A DNA stretch of 36,633 nt from Porticoccus sp. (lineage in GTDB: Bacteria > Pseudomonadota > Gammaproteobacteria > Pseudomonadales > Porticoccaceae): assembly GCA_011049795.1 (NCBI GenBank), contig DRHD01000271.1, positions 1 to 36,633 on the forward strand, read 5' to 3'. The position numbers and the translations under genes are program-made. How positions within the stretch are numbered: the first letter of the stretch is position 1; each line of letters starts with the position of its first letter. Below the pieces are notes generated by a model, which made no database searches, was not told the origin of the DNA, and was given only the letters and a program-made list of their open reading frames with translations. Shown one piece after another: positions 1 to 7,244 of this stretch.

Positions 1-60
1 GCTTAAGTGTGGGCCGGAGGCGCGGCAGCGCCGGAGTCCCGCACCACTTCTTTGTTATGT
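1..60 (-). other. attC-like recombination site, cut by window edge
   Basis: Read on the minus strand, positions 60-54 give ACATAAC, which resembles an integron R'' box. After a short spacer come arms that pair imperfectly: AAGTG (5-9 on the plus strand) with CACTT (45-49). One arm carries extra unpaired bases. A strong inner stem GGCGC-GGCA-GCGCC lies at 19-32. Paired arms with extrahelical bases, an unpaired spacer and a GTTATGT-type core are the features of attC sites. The expected matching R' box would lie just outside the window, so the call cannot be completed. No integrase gene is in view. It could instead be an unrelated GC-rich stem-loop or REP-like element. Confidence 0.4.
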
Positions 61-90
61 GGATTTAATTCCATTGTTACCACCTTTACC

Positions 91-282
91 CTAAGAGGTT
101 TTCTGACATTTTTTTAAAGCTTTGTCTACCAAGTATCCGAGTGTAACCATGAGCACAATAGTTATAAACCAACTATATGACACATTACTTGAGGCTAAGA
201 ACTTTTGACAATACAGCCCTCCAGCAAAGATAGCCAAGGATGCAAAGAGCAGAATTATTGATCTCATTACGCTACTCATTGG
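91..282 (-). CDS. Small two-helix membrane protein, unknown function
   Basis: Predicted 63 residues from the ATG at 282. I do not recognise the family. Two hydrophobic segments are visible (about residues 7-23 and 34-52), followed by a basic Lys/Cys-containing tail, which suggests a small inner-membrane hairpin protein. The ATG at 282 overlaps the last 11 bases of the upstream small gene, whose stop is at 272-274. That arrangement suggests translational coupling, so this start is preferred over the ATG at 318, which lies inside the upstream gene. An AGGAAG stretch sits about 13 bases upstream. The stop codon lies about 30 bases before the attC-like box at 54-60, the spacing expected for the last gene of an integron cassette. 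Possible roles include a toxin, holin or phage-exclusion peptide, but nothing in the sequence decides this. Confidence 0.55.
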   Translation of the reverse strand, partial: PMSSVMRSIILLFASLAIFAGGLYCQKFLASSNVSYSWFITIVLMVTLGYLVDKALKKCQKTS

Positions 283-424
283 AACGGAAATACTTCCTGG
301 CCAGACGATAGAGACCATACGCCAATCCCAAGATGAGCAACGCGAACAGAATTATCTCTCCCATGCTTGCTGGTTCACCACATTCACCAGCTTCGGGACA
401 CGGAAGAATATAGGGGAGCTTCAT
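272..424 (-). CDS. 50-residue single-helix membrane peptide, unknown function
   Basis: An ATG at 424 preceded by AAAAGGA (about 6 bases of spacing) opens a 50-codon frame. The protein starts MKLPYILPCPEAGECGEP and continues with one hydrophobic helix (about residues 24-38) and a basic end, RLARKYFRSNE. The order EPAS, helix, Arg-rich tail looks superficially like a PEP-CTERM sorting segment standing alone, but the match is loose. Its stop overlaps the start of the next small gene by 11 bases, so the two form a compact pair. The good ribosome-binding site and the overlap are the main evidence that it is real. It lies directly after a GTTATGT box (446-440 on the minus strand), where the first gene of an integron cassette would start. 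No known domain was recognised. Confidence 0.55.
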   Translation of the reverse strand: MKLPYILPCPEAGECGEPASMGEIILFALLILGLAYGLYRLARKYFRSNE

Positions 425-439
425 TGAATTTCCTTTTCC

Positions 440-480
440 ACATAACTGCTAATTAATATGCCCGAAGGCATTATAACTAG
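440..480 (-). repeat. Stem-loop with GTTATGT box, possible attC remnant
   Basis: Positions 449-462 and 467-480 pair over 14 positions with one G-U wobble and two mismatches, closed by CGAA on the plus strand (UUCG on the minus strand). Two bases beyond the stem, the minus strand carries GTTATGT (446-440). This is the same heptamer, in opposite orientation, as the one at 54-60. A stem plus R'-type box is half of an attC site. The other box is missing because the inverted-repeat element starts three bases past the stem. It could alternatively act as a hairpin in the leader of the small genes. Confidence 0.35.
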
Positions 481-482
481 AT

Positions 483-685
483 GGCTCTGTATCAAAGTGC
501 AGCAGAGGTTTGAGTTCGGTGTTTTTGAATTGAAAAACAAAGAGTTATCGGGTTTATCAAGGAGTGGGATTACTGACAAAACAAGCCTCCGTGCAATGTC
601 TTTATTGAATCATTAGGCAATTCATCATAATCGATAACCTAGAAAAATCAATGTCTTAGCATTTTCTTTTCCTTGATACAGAGCC
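483..685. mobile_element. 203-bp segment with perfect 13-bp terminal inverted repeats
   Basis: GGCTCTGTATCAA at 483-495 is exactly inverted as TTGATACAGAGCC at 673-685. The sequence starts GGCTCTG, like the ends of several insertion-sequence families (IS6 and ISL3 members have similar GGCTCT ends). The interior is AT-rich and codes for nothing obvious, which fits a miniature inverted-repeat element or a deleted insertion sequence. No clear target-site duplication is seen next to the ends, so insertion is inferred, not shown. Confidence 0.5.
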
Positions 686-907
686 TGATGGCTTGTGATT
701 TTGTACATTGATAAAAATTTAAGCAGGGTCAGGTTGATCCCCGCTTTAGTTTTCCAACTCCTGTCTGCCGATCATAAATCAGCACCTTGAAAGGTCCACA
801 CTTACTGCAAACCATTGCTTGTGGCGTATAGGGTACTTTGATCAGCCAGATCAAACAGGTATTATGGCCGACTTTTATGATCAAACAGTTTTGGGAAGTA
901 TAGGTTT
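686..907. other. Non-coding stretch upstream of dcd
   Basis: No gene is seen here. Together with 425-685 it makes a gap of about 480 bases without a coding region. It contains an imperfect AAGCAGGG/CCCCGCTT stem-loop (about 721-745) and a promoter candidate for dcd. The decamer GATCAAACAG occurs twice, at 849-858 and 879-888, exactly 30 bases apart. The second copy lies between the predicted transcription start and the dcd start codon. Confidence 0.4.
838..865 (+). promoter_or_regulatory. Candidate sigma-70 promoter of dcd
   Basis: TTGATC (838-843) and TATTAT (860-865) are separated by 16 bases and lie about 40 bases before the dcd start codon. One copy of the GATCAAACAG repeat falls in the spacer, so a regulator could act there. 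Confidence 0.45.
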
Positions 908-1480
908 ATGAGCATCAAGTCAGATAAGTGGATCACCCGTATGTCACAGGAACACGGCATGATTGAGCCGTTTCATGGTAGGCAGGTTCGCCAGCCAGAT
1001 CCCAACGGTGAGAAAGTAATTTCCTATGGTGTTTCAAGCTACGGTTACGATGTTCGCTGTGCGGATGAATTCAAGATTTTCACCAATATTCACTCCAAGA
1101 CTGTCGACCCTAAGCACTTCGATGAAGATGCGTTTATCGATATAAAAGGCGATTACTGCATTATCCCCCCGAACTCTTTTGCGCTGGCTCGTACCATTGA
1201 GTACCTCCGCATTCCTCGCAATGTGTTGACGATTTGCCTGGGTAAATCCACTTATGCCCGTTGCGGCATTATTGTGAACGTCACCCCACTGGAACCTGAG
1301 TGGGAAGGTCATGTGACGCTTGAGTTTTCCAACACTACCAGCCTCCCGGCGAAGATTTACGCCAATGAAGGTGTGGCTCAGATGTTGTTCTTTGAGTCTG
1401 ATGAAGTCTGTGAAGTGTCTTATGCGGATCGAGGCGGTAAGTATCAGGGCCAGACTGGCGTGACACTTCCTAAAGCCTAA
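908..1480 (+). CDS. dcd: dCTP deaminase
   Basis: Deaminates dCTP to dUTP in the cytosol; dUTPase then supplies dUMP for thymidylate synthesis. The 190-residue protein matches the ~188-residue Pseudomonas-type family from end to end, starting MSIKSDKWI. Visible motifs are SSYGYDVR near residue 45, GKSTYARCG (about 112-120), [14 protein letters not shown] with the catalytic-region Glu residues (about 129-139), and the C-terminal GGKYQGQTG that closes over the nucleotide. Deaminase-only members and bifunctional deaminase/dUTPase members share this fold; length and motifs favour the plain deaminase. The gene stands alone, with its own promoter candidate upstream and a convergent gene separated by an AT-rich hairpin downstream. 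The ATG is preceded by a purine-rich GGGAAG stretch. Confidence 0.95.
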   Translation: MSIKSDKWITRMSQEHGMIEPFHGRQVRQPDPNGEKVISYGVSSYGYDVRCADEFKIFTNIHSKTVDPKHFDEDAFIDIKGDYCIIPPNSFALARTIEYLRIPRNVLTICLGKSTYARCGIIVNVTPLEPEWEGHVTLEFSNTTSLPAKIYANEGVAQMLFFESDEVCEVSYADRGGKYQGQTGVTLPKA

Positions 1481-1517
1481 ATTTTTATCTTGGGTGTTGT
1501 GGTTAAGATAAAAATTT
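1479..1517. terminator. AT-rich bidirectional stem-loop between convergent genes
   Basis: AAATTTTTATCTT (1479-1491) and AAGATAAAAATTT (1505-1517) form a perfect 13-bp stem with a 13-base loop. It includes the ends of both dcd and the convergent gene. The A/T tracts on either side would work as U-runs in either direction, although the stem has almost no G-C pairs, so it would be a weak terminator. Confidence 0.5.
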
Positions 1518-2309
1518 TACGGTAGAAATCAGCTGACGAAATAGCTGTCTTGATTCTTTGGCCCGTTGCTCTGCTTCATGTAGGGCAAAAACAAAGAGTT
1601 TGCGTCCAGCCTCATCTAATACCACCACCCCTTCCACCGAAACATGTATTTCAGGGTTTTCTGGAAGGGTATAGTTGAAAGTACTCTTCATTGCCCTGCG
1701 ATTAGCAACATAGGTTGGGTTCCAACTAATATCTCCTCCAGACCACGCTTTTTTTGCGGATAAAGAAGGGCCTTTTAGAGCCTCCAGGGGAATATCTTTG
1801 GGATCACTGGGCAAGCCAGGAAGCTGGTCGAGTGGTGTAACAGTGACGGCTATATTGCCTCGAAACCCAGCAGCCACTACCTTTTCATCTAGAGGCTGCA
1901 TATAAATACCAACATGTTGCTCGGGGTGGTTGCCCCACTCCCTTGGCTTGGAAAACCCCAACCCAAAGTCTTTAGATATAATAGTTTCAAAATTACTGGG
2001 GCATTCGATGTCTGGTAATTCCCCTGCTTTTAACTGGTTGATTTTCTGTTCTAACGCATCGATCCGCTGTTGGTTGTTATTGTTTCTTTGCTCTATTTGT
2101 AGCTTCTGCAATGAGTGGAATACACGGTTCGCAAGTAGAAAAAAGATAATAAAACCTGCTGCAGCGCCGCTGAGTTGAATACCTTTGCTTTCCCATATAC
2201 CTGTTGAAGGAAGTGCGCCATAGAGAATGACTGCAGCTAACAGACTTGAGCCAAAAAGCACGAAGTAAATCGAGATAGGGTTAATACTTCCAGTTTTGAG
2301 GTTGCTCAT
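1503..2309 (-). CDS. Membrane-anchored coiled-coil protein with PsbP/MOG1-like C-terminal domain
   Basis: I do not recognise the gene by name. From the ATG at 2309 (AAGGA about 9 bases upstream) the protein has 268 residues; a longer frame to 2414 adds 35 residues with no ribosome-binding site. Two membrane helices (about residues 14-33 and 48-65) are followed by a predicted coiled coil rich in Gln, Asn and Leu (about 67-95), and then a roughly 165-residue soluble domain. That domain begins with FGLGFSKPREWG and ends in a helix rich in Glu and Arg. An aromatic GxxFxxPxxW-type start, several beta-strand-like stretches and a C-terminal helix resemble the PsbP/MOG1/DUF1795 fold, but this is inferred from pattern only. 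The gene converges on dcd and is transcribed alone. Confidence 0.7.
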   Translation of the reverse strand: MSNLKTGSINPISIYFVLFGSSLLAAVILYGALPSTGIWESKGIQLSGAAAGFIIFFLLANRVFHSLQKLQIEQRNNNNQQRIDALEQKINQLKAGELPDIECPSNFETIISKDFGLGFSKPREWGNHPEQHVGIYMQPLDEKVVAAGFRGNIAVTVTPLDQLPGLPSDPKDIPLEALKGPSLSAKKAWSGGDISWNPTYVANRRAMKSTFNYTLPENPEIHVSVEGVVVLDEAGRKLFVFALHEAEQRAKESRQLFRQLISTVKFLS

Positions 2310-2622
2310 GTGCTTAATGTCCTTTTCTAGCAGTTTGATGATTAATGAATAGATCGCCCATGGAGGATGGGTTGCGGCACCTATAAAGATATAGCAGAAA
2401 GCTGTTTCAGCCAATAGGCTGAGTAGTACTATGTGCCTTCGGTTTTACTCTAGCTTTCCTCCAGTTCTCCCTTCAGCTTTCCCTCGGTTTTCTGTTGCTT
2501 AATAGCCATCGTACCTGTCGTCCTATAAACCCGTAATAACGCCTCATTGGGGTGTGGCGGATGGATAATTTTTTTTCTGACATAATGGGCGCCTTCTAAT
2601 AAAAAATGATGGGGTCAGTCAG

Positions 2623-5394
2623 ATGTCAGAGAGATTATTGGGGATTTACGAAACACTGATTTTGCGTCGTCCTGTGGTCGCGATTCTGGTGATGATTCTG
2701 ATTGCTGTGGTTATGGCATTTGGTTTGGTGGGGCTGAAGCTGGATGCCTCTCTGGACTCTCTCACTCTTGAAAATGATAACGCCCTGGCGGAATACCGAG
2801 AATCCATGCAGCGATTCGGCAGCAGTGACTTCCTGGTTGTTACGTACAAACCCCACAAGGGCGATCTGTTTGACGACGCGAATTTGAACACTCTCAAAGA
2901 AATTAATGATGAGTTAAGGGGGATTGAAGGCATTGGGAAGGTGACGTCGATATTGGATGTGCCCCTTCTCTATAGTCCAAAAATTAAGGTTGAGGCATTA
3001 AAAGAGGCGCCCCGGACGTTACTTCAACCCGATGTTGACCGTGACTTAGTTCGCCAGGAATTCCTGACGAGCCCTGTGTACCGTGATTTGGTTCTTAGCC
3101 CGGATGCTAAAACGACGATTGTTCTGGTTGAGATGACACTGGATAAAAAATACCAGGAGCTGGTTAAGCAACGAGATACCTTGCGCATCAAGCGAGATAT
3201 GGAGGGGCTTTCTTCAGAAGAAGCCGCTGAGCTTAAGACGGTCAGTCAGAACTTTCTTGATTACCGCACGGTTCGTGCCGCTAAAGAAAAAATACGTGTC
3301 GCTGAAATACGGGAAAAAATGGCCCCGTTCAAAGATGATGCGGAAATATTCCTGGGTGGTTTGAGCATGATTACCGCCGATATGGTTGATTTCATCAAGA
3401 GTGATCTCAATGTCTTCGGTGCCGGTATTGTGCTGTTTATCATCATTACTCTGGCGATTATTTTTCGAGAATTGCGCTGGGTTATGTTGCCTCTGGCGAC
3501 CTGTGTCCTGTGTGTGGAACTTATTCTTGGATACCTCGGTTGGGTCGACTGGCGTATGACGGTTGTTTCCTCCAACTTCGTGTCACTTTTATTGATTATC
3601 ACGCTGGCGCTAACGATTCACCTGATTGTTCGATACCGTGAGCTGTATCGCCAGTTCCCCAACAAAGAGCAGCTTGAATTGGTGCGCGAGACCGTGAACA
3701 GCATGGCTCGCCCCTGCATTTATACGATGCTGACAACCGTGGTTGCATTCTCTTCATTGGTACTCAGTGATATTCGGCCCGTTATTGATTTCGGCTGGAT
3801 GATGACCATTGGGTTGGTGCTGTCGTTGGTGGTCGCCTTTGTCATTATCCCGGCCGGGATGATGGTCTGTGGCAAAGGGGCGAAAAATGGTGGGGCGAGC
3901 AGTGATGGTGTAAGTAATGATGGTGAGAGCAGCCATGGGCATCACGATGTTTCCGGCGTGACACTCTGTTTCTCCCGTTTTACTGAAAATCATGGTGGGC
4001 TGGTGCTGGGACTATCATTGACGGCTGCGATCGTCAGTGCCTGGGGAATCTCCCGGCTTCAGGTAGAAAACCATTTTATTGAGTACTTCCATTCAGACAC
4101 TGAAATTTACCAAGGGCTTTTGCTCATTGATAACGAATTGGGCGGAACCATACCTTTGGACATCATTATTGATGCCCCTCCCCGGATTGATGATGGGTCC
4201 CTTAGCTTTGCGGACATAATGGGTGAAGACGATGATGTCGAAGAAGAGGTTTCAGAAGATATGGACCCCTATGGCGACCCCTTCGCTGGTATGTATGCCG
4301 ATAGCGATGAAGGTGCAGCCGTCGGTGCTGAGTTAGAAGCGGGGGCAGAAGAAGAGGACACAGCAGAAGTTGACCCCTATGGCGACCCCTTCGCTGGTAT
4401 GTATGCCGATAGCGATGAACCGGAAGGCGATGTTATCGCTGGGTCTGCCATTGATGATGAAGCATTTTTTGAAGATGAATCAGAGGATTTCGAGATTATT
4501 GAAGATAGCTACTGGTTAACCCGAGCCGGTATCGAGGATCTGGAAAAGCTCCATGCCTATCTTGAGACGTTGCCCGAAGTGGGTAAAGTTAGTTCGTTGG
4601 TGACGATTGCCGATGTGTACTCTGAGTTGGTCGGCCACAAGATCAGTGATCTTGAACTGGGGTTAATGTCGCTATTGATGTCACAGGAAAATGCAGACTT
4701 TCTTCTCTGGCCGTATGTTGACGAGCGCCAAAACCAATCACGCATCACCATGCGTATCAAAGATAGTATGGGTGATTTGGATCGTAGTGAATTGCTGAAA
4801 AAAATTCATCGGTTTGCTATTGATGAGGCGGGCTTCGAGGAAGAACAGGTTCACTTTACCGGCTTGATGGTGCTCTATAACAACATGCTACAGAGTCTGT
4901 TTCGCTCACAAATTATGACTATGGGCATGGTGTTTCTCTGCATAATGGGAATGTTTTTGGTGCTATTCCGGTCCCTGTCCGTTTCCGTCATCGCCATTCT
5001 GCCAAATCTCTTGGCGGCAGGTGTGGTCCTTGGGGTTATGGGTATTGCCGGTATTCCCCTTGATATGATGACTATCACCATAGCCGCTATCACGGTGGGG
5101 ATTGGGGTGGATCACGATATTCATTACATCACTCGTTTCAAGAAAGAGTTTGCCATTGATCACGATTATATTGCGAGTATGCACCGGGCTCATGCCAGCA
5201 TTGGGCGAGCACTGTTCTATACCGCGGTGACGATTATTGTAGGCTTCTCGATTCTGACGCTGTCCAACTTTATTCCATCAGTCTACTTTGGTTTGCTCAC
5301 GGCCCTGGCCATGTTTTCGGCATTATTGGCTTCCATGACATTACTGCCTAAGTTGATTCTGGTCTTCAAGCCCTTTAAGCAAGAGATGGTCTGA
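2623..5394 (+). CDS. RND-superfamily (MMPL-type) exporter
   Basis: Inner-membrane transporter of the MMPL/COG1033 RND group, probably moving lipids or other hydrophobic molecules with the proton gradient; the substrate is unknown. The 923 residues show the duplicated RND plan: a helix near residues 19-39, a large periplasmic loop, five helices (about 262-420), then a second helix, loop and helix bundle (about 755-910). The second half has GIGVDHDIHYITRF, with Asp830 and Asp832 in the usual proton-relay position. The first half has LALTIHLIVRYREL instead, without the acidic residue, which I believe is normal for this subgroup. The second periplasmic loop is very acidic and contains an exactly duplicated 16-residue segment. 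The linker near residue 426 carries a five-residue tandem repeat. An extended -10 (TGACATAAT, 2578-2586) precedes the gene. It appears monocistronic. Confidence 0.85.
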   Translation: MSERLLGIYETLILRRPVVAILVMILIAVVMAFGLVGLKLDASLDSLTLENDNALAEYRESMQRFGSSDFLVVTYKPHKGDLFDDANLNTLKEINDELRGIEGIGKVTSILDVPLLYSPKIKVEALKEAPRTLLQPDVDRDLVRQEFLTSPVYRDLVLSPDAKTTIVLVEMTLDKKYQELVKQRDTLRIKRDMEGLSSEEAAELKTVSQNFLDYRTVRAAKEKIRVAEIREKMAPFKDDAEIFLGGLSMITADMVDFIKSDLNVFGAGIVLFIIITLAIIFRELRWVMLPLATCVLCVELILGYLGWVDWRMTVVSSNFVSLLLIITLALTIHLIVRYRELYRQFPNKEQLELVRETVNSMARPCIYTMLTTVVAFSSLVLSDIRPVIDFGWMMTIGLVLSLVVAFVIIPAGMMVCGKGAKNGGASSDGVSNDGESSHGHHDVSGVTLCFSRFTENHGGLVLGLSLTAAIVSAWGISRLQVENHFIEYFHSDTEIYQGLLLIDNELGGTIPLDIIIDAPPRIDDGSLSFADIMGEDDDVEEEVSEDMDPYGDPFAGMYADSDEGAAVGAELEAGAEEEDTAEVDPYGDPFAGMYADSDEPEGDVIAGSAIDDEAFFEDESEDFEIIEDSYWLTRAGIEDLEKLHAYLETLPEVGKVSSLVTIADVYSELVGHKISDLELGLMSLLMSQENADFLLWPYVDERQNQSRITMRIKDSMGDLDRSELLKKIHRFAIDEAGFEEEQVHFTGLMVLYNNMLQSLFRSQIMTMGMVFLCIMGMFLVLFRSLSVSVIAILPNLLAAGVVLGVMGIAGIPLDMMTITIAAITVGIGVDHDIHYITRFKKEFAIDHDYIASMHRAHASIGRALFYTAVTIIVGFSILTLSNFIPSVYFGLLTALAMFSALLASMTLLPKLILVFKPFKQEMV
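3898..3942 (+). repeat. 15-bp in-frame tandem repeat in exporter linker
   Basis: Three degenerate 15-bp units at 3898-3912, 3913-3927 and 3928-3942 encode SSDGV, SNDGE and SSHGH in the hydrophilic linker between the two halves of the exporter. The His-rich end (SSHGHHD) continues past the last unit. Confidence 0.6.
4264..4419 (+). repeat. Identical 48-bp direct repeats in exporter acidic loop
   Basis: The 48 bases at 4264-4311 recur without any change at 4372-4419, 108 bases apart start to start. Each copy encodes DPYGDPFAGMYADSDE (residues 548-563 and 584-599). The segment between is strongly acidic (Glu/Asp/Ala). Identity at synonymous sites points to a recent duplication or ongoing homogenisation. 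Confidence 0.9.
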
Positions 5395-5423
5395 AGGGTG
5401 TTTAACTGAAGAGGAAAGTTTCG

Positions 5424-5445
5424 TTAGGGGGGGCACGCCCCCTAA
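5424..5445 (+). terminator. G-C-rich stem-loop after the exporter gene
   Basis: TTAGGGGG pairs with CCCCCTAA around a short loop, about 30 bases after the exporter stop. No T-run follows on the plus strand, so intrinsic termination is uncertain. The hairpin may instead protect the 3' end of the mRNA. Confidence 0.45.
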
Positions 5446-5488
5446 TGATCGGTTGGCCTTTAAGCAGTTCCTATTAAAACTGTCCCCA

Positions 5489-5860
5489 TTAGAACCAAGG
5501 CGTGCGCGTCACAGCGACAGCAACGATATAGCCGAAGGTGGCGATCGCCAGTAAGCTGAAGAGTAAACGCACGCCAGCTGTTTTACCTCGCTTGATGGCG
5601 ATGGTGCCAGTCGCAATATAAACGAGCAGTGCAAGAAATTTGGCGGTTAACCAGTGGTCGGCAAATGGATACTGCCCCGTTGTAATCATCAGATAAACAG
5701 CACAAGCCAGCAGTAATGTATCGATGACGTGAGGGGAGGTTTTTGCCCACCGCTGCTGTAATTTGGCTGACTCTGTTACTGACCAGAACGCGCGAAGTAC
5801 GAAAAAACTGATGCTAATAATGGCAAAGCCGATATGTGCTTGTTTAATCAAAAGGTACAT
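5489..5860 (-). CDS. SirB-family integral membrane protein
   Basis: A 123-residue, very hydrophobic protein with four predicted membrane helices (about residues 7-25, 45-62, 71-88 and 99-118). Length, the MYLLIKQAHIGFAIISI start and the conserved histidine in the first helix match the SirB2 family (invasion gene expression up-regulator), whose molecular role is not established. In Gammaproteobacteria outside the enterics these genes are scattered and not tied to virulence, so the family name should not be read as function. The gene has no close co-directional partner; the nearest upstream gene is about 250 bases away. Only a weak ribosome-binding site precedes the ATG. Confidence 0.75.
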   Translation of the reverse strand: MYLLIKQAHIGFAIISISFFVLRAFWSVTESAKLQQRWAKTSPHVIDTLLLACAVYLMITTGQYPFADHWLTAKFLALLVYIATGTIAIKRGKTAGVRLLFSLLAIATFGYIVAVAVTRTPWF

Positions 5861-6113
5861 AGATAATCTTATTGTTAGGTGCCGTGGGGCTGGGTTTCAA
5901 GTGGGATTGGGCTTCAAGCATGAGTTTCAACTAGTTAACAGTTTGGCTTTGATCGCCGCAAGCAAAGGCGCGCGTTAGCACGTCCAGCTCGTGGGGTGAT
6001 TTTGCCTTGTTTGGTTGTTCTTGCCTGCTTTCCACTTATTAATTTCTTACGGATACTCTTTGGTTTCAGACTTCTTTTGTTAAGGTCCGACTTTCATTAA
6101 GGACTGATACGGA

Positions 6114-6215
6114 TTATTTGTTCAGTTTTTTTAGCTTTTTCTCATTGCGTTTTTCTTTCATCGTTTTTTCAGGTTTCTTTTTAACAGCTTTTTTTGAATC
6201 TTTTCCTTTAGACAT
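6114..6215 (-). CDS. 33-residue Lys-rich small protein
   Basis: ATG at 6215 preceded by AAAGGAGAAATCT, a strong ribosome-binding site. The product starts MSKGKDSKKAVKKKPEKT and continues MKEKRNEKKLKKLNK. About half of the residues are Lys or Arg, there is no hydrophobic segment, and the peptide is probably disordered. Short MSKG-xDxKK-type proteins that include a KTxKEKR stretch recur as unannotated or hypothetical genes in Pseudomonas-like genomes, as far as I recall. That conservation and the ribosome-binding site support it being real. Nucleic-acid or ribosome binding is only a guess from the charge. It lies alone between the SirB-type gene and the DUF3014 gene. Confidence 0.65.
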   Translation of the reverse strand: MSKGKDSKKAVKKKPEKTMKEKRNEKKLKKLNK

Positions 6216-6308
6216 AGATTTCTCCTTTAGCTTTGTTGATAAGACATTAAGCGCCTATTAAGACGGTTGCACTCAAAGCATAACAGTTAACCGTTGGTTT
6301 AATTTTTG

Positions 6309-7196
6309 TTATTCGTCATCAGTTGGTACAGGCTCTGCAGCGCCGCTCAGCAGTGCCTCACGAAGCCCTCTCGCTTTTGTCTGAATTTTTTGGGTGTGAT
6401 CCGGCCCCATTCTCAGTAATTGTTTTTGAATCGGGGGCAGTGCTTCCAGTTTTGGGTCTGCATATTTGTAGTGAACAGACTCGTGGGTCAATGCTATCGG
6501 CGTAGTGGGTATCGGTGTGGAAAGAATTTGGTCGAGTGCTGCAACAATGGCATTGTCCAGATCTTCTGCGGGGTAGCCTAATTCCTCGTAAGCTTGTTCC
6601 AGAAGTGGGCGGAACAGGTGGAACAGTTCAACCAACTTATGGCTATCAATAGCATTGAGCCTATCTGTCAGGTAGTTGTAACGTTGATAATTAGCCGGGT
6701 CTATCCAGAGCTTGTCCCCTTCTTTTATGGCGATAAATTTGCCTTTGGGGCTGGGTGCCTTAATCATTTTTTGTAGCAGTATGCCTCTGCTCAGGCCATC
6801 AACCAGTGTGATGCTACGACGAATGAGATGGTCGGTATGGAGCCATTCCCCCAGTGTTCCCTCTGGCGTCAGTGTGGCCAGCCTTGACCTGGCTTCAGTG
6901 TCGCTGTCATCCAGCGTGGGTAGTACGATGGGTGTCTCTACGGGCGTTTGTTGTTGGGGTATATCTATTGCTTCTACTGTTTCTGTCGATGCGGGGGGAG
7001 CAGGGTTAGCCTGCATGGGTTCTTCAATTGCCAGTGTTTCTGGTTGTATTCCCAGAGGCTTTTCAATGATAGCGGGCATCAACAAAAAATAGCCCAGGCC
7101 CACCATAATACAGAGGCCAATTACCAAGGTGATCCATTTGCTGGAAGAGCTTGTTGATGTGGGTCTTTCTGGACGCTCGTCTGGTGAGATTTGCAT
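6309..7196 (-). CDS. DUF3014 domain membrane-anchored protein
   Basis: A 295-residue protein with a short cytosolic N-terminus, one membrane helix (about residues 21-44), a Pro/Glu/Thr-rich linker (about 50-100) and a soluble C-terminal domain. LNAIDSHKLVELFHLFRPLLEQAYEELGYP is the kind of central block seen in DUF3014, a proteobacterial family without known function. The end is acidic (EPVPTDDE). The topology suggests a periplasmic domain on a single anchor. The ATG follows GGGGTTAAACC. It is 48 bases downstream of the DUF3108 gene on the same strand and probably shares its transcript with it and purN. Confidence 0.8.
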   Translation of the reverse strand: MQISPDERPERPTSTSSSSKWITLVIGLCIMVGLGYFLLMPAIIEKPLGIQPETLAIEEPMQANPAPPASTETVEAIDIPQQQTPVETPIVLPTLDDSDTEARSRLATLTPEGTLGEWLHTDHLIRRSITLVDGLSRGILLQKMIKAPSPKGKFIAIKEGDKLWIDPANYQRYNYLTDRLNAIDSHKLVELFHLFRPLLEQAYEELGYPAEDLDNAIVAALDQILSTPIPTTPIALTHESVHYKYADPKLEALPPIQKQLLRMGPDHTQKIQTKARGLREALLSGAAEPVPTDDE

Positions 7197-7244
7197 GGTT
7201 TAACCCCGCGTTAGTGCATTTGTAACATTCATTAAAGAGGTTGT

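Noticed and set aside
1..907. Integron integrase or phage gene at the left edge
   Set aside because: No open frame of suitable length or motif exists here; only small peptides and non-coding repeats are visible.
5861..6113. Triple TTCAA-type motif (about 5896-5936) as a regulator site
   Set aside because: The spacing is irregular and the match is short; there is no support beyond chance in an AT-rich gap.
6323..7157. Plus-strand open frames inside the DUF3014 gene
   Set aside because: They have no recognisable domains or start signals; the minus-strand gene explains the region.
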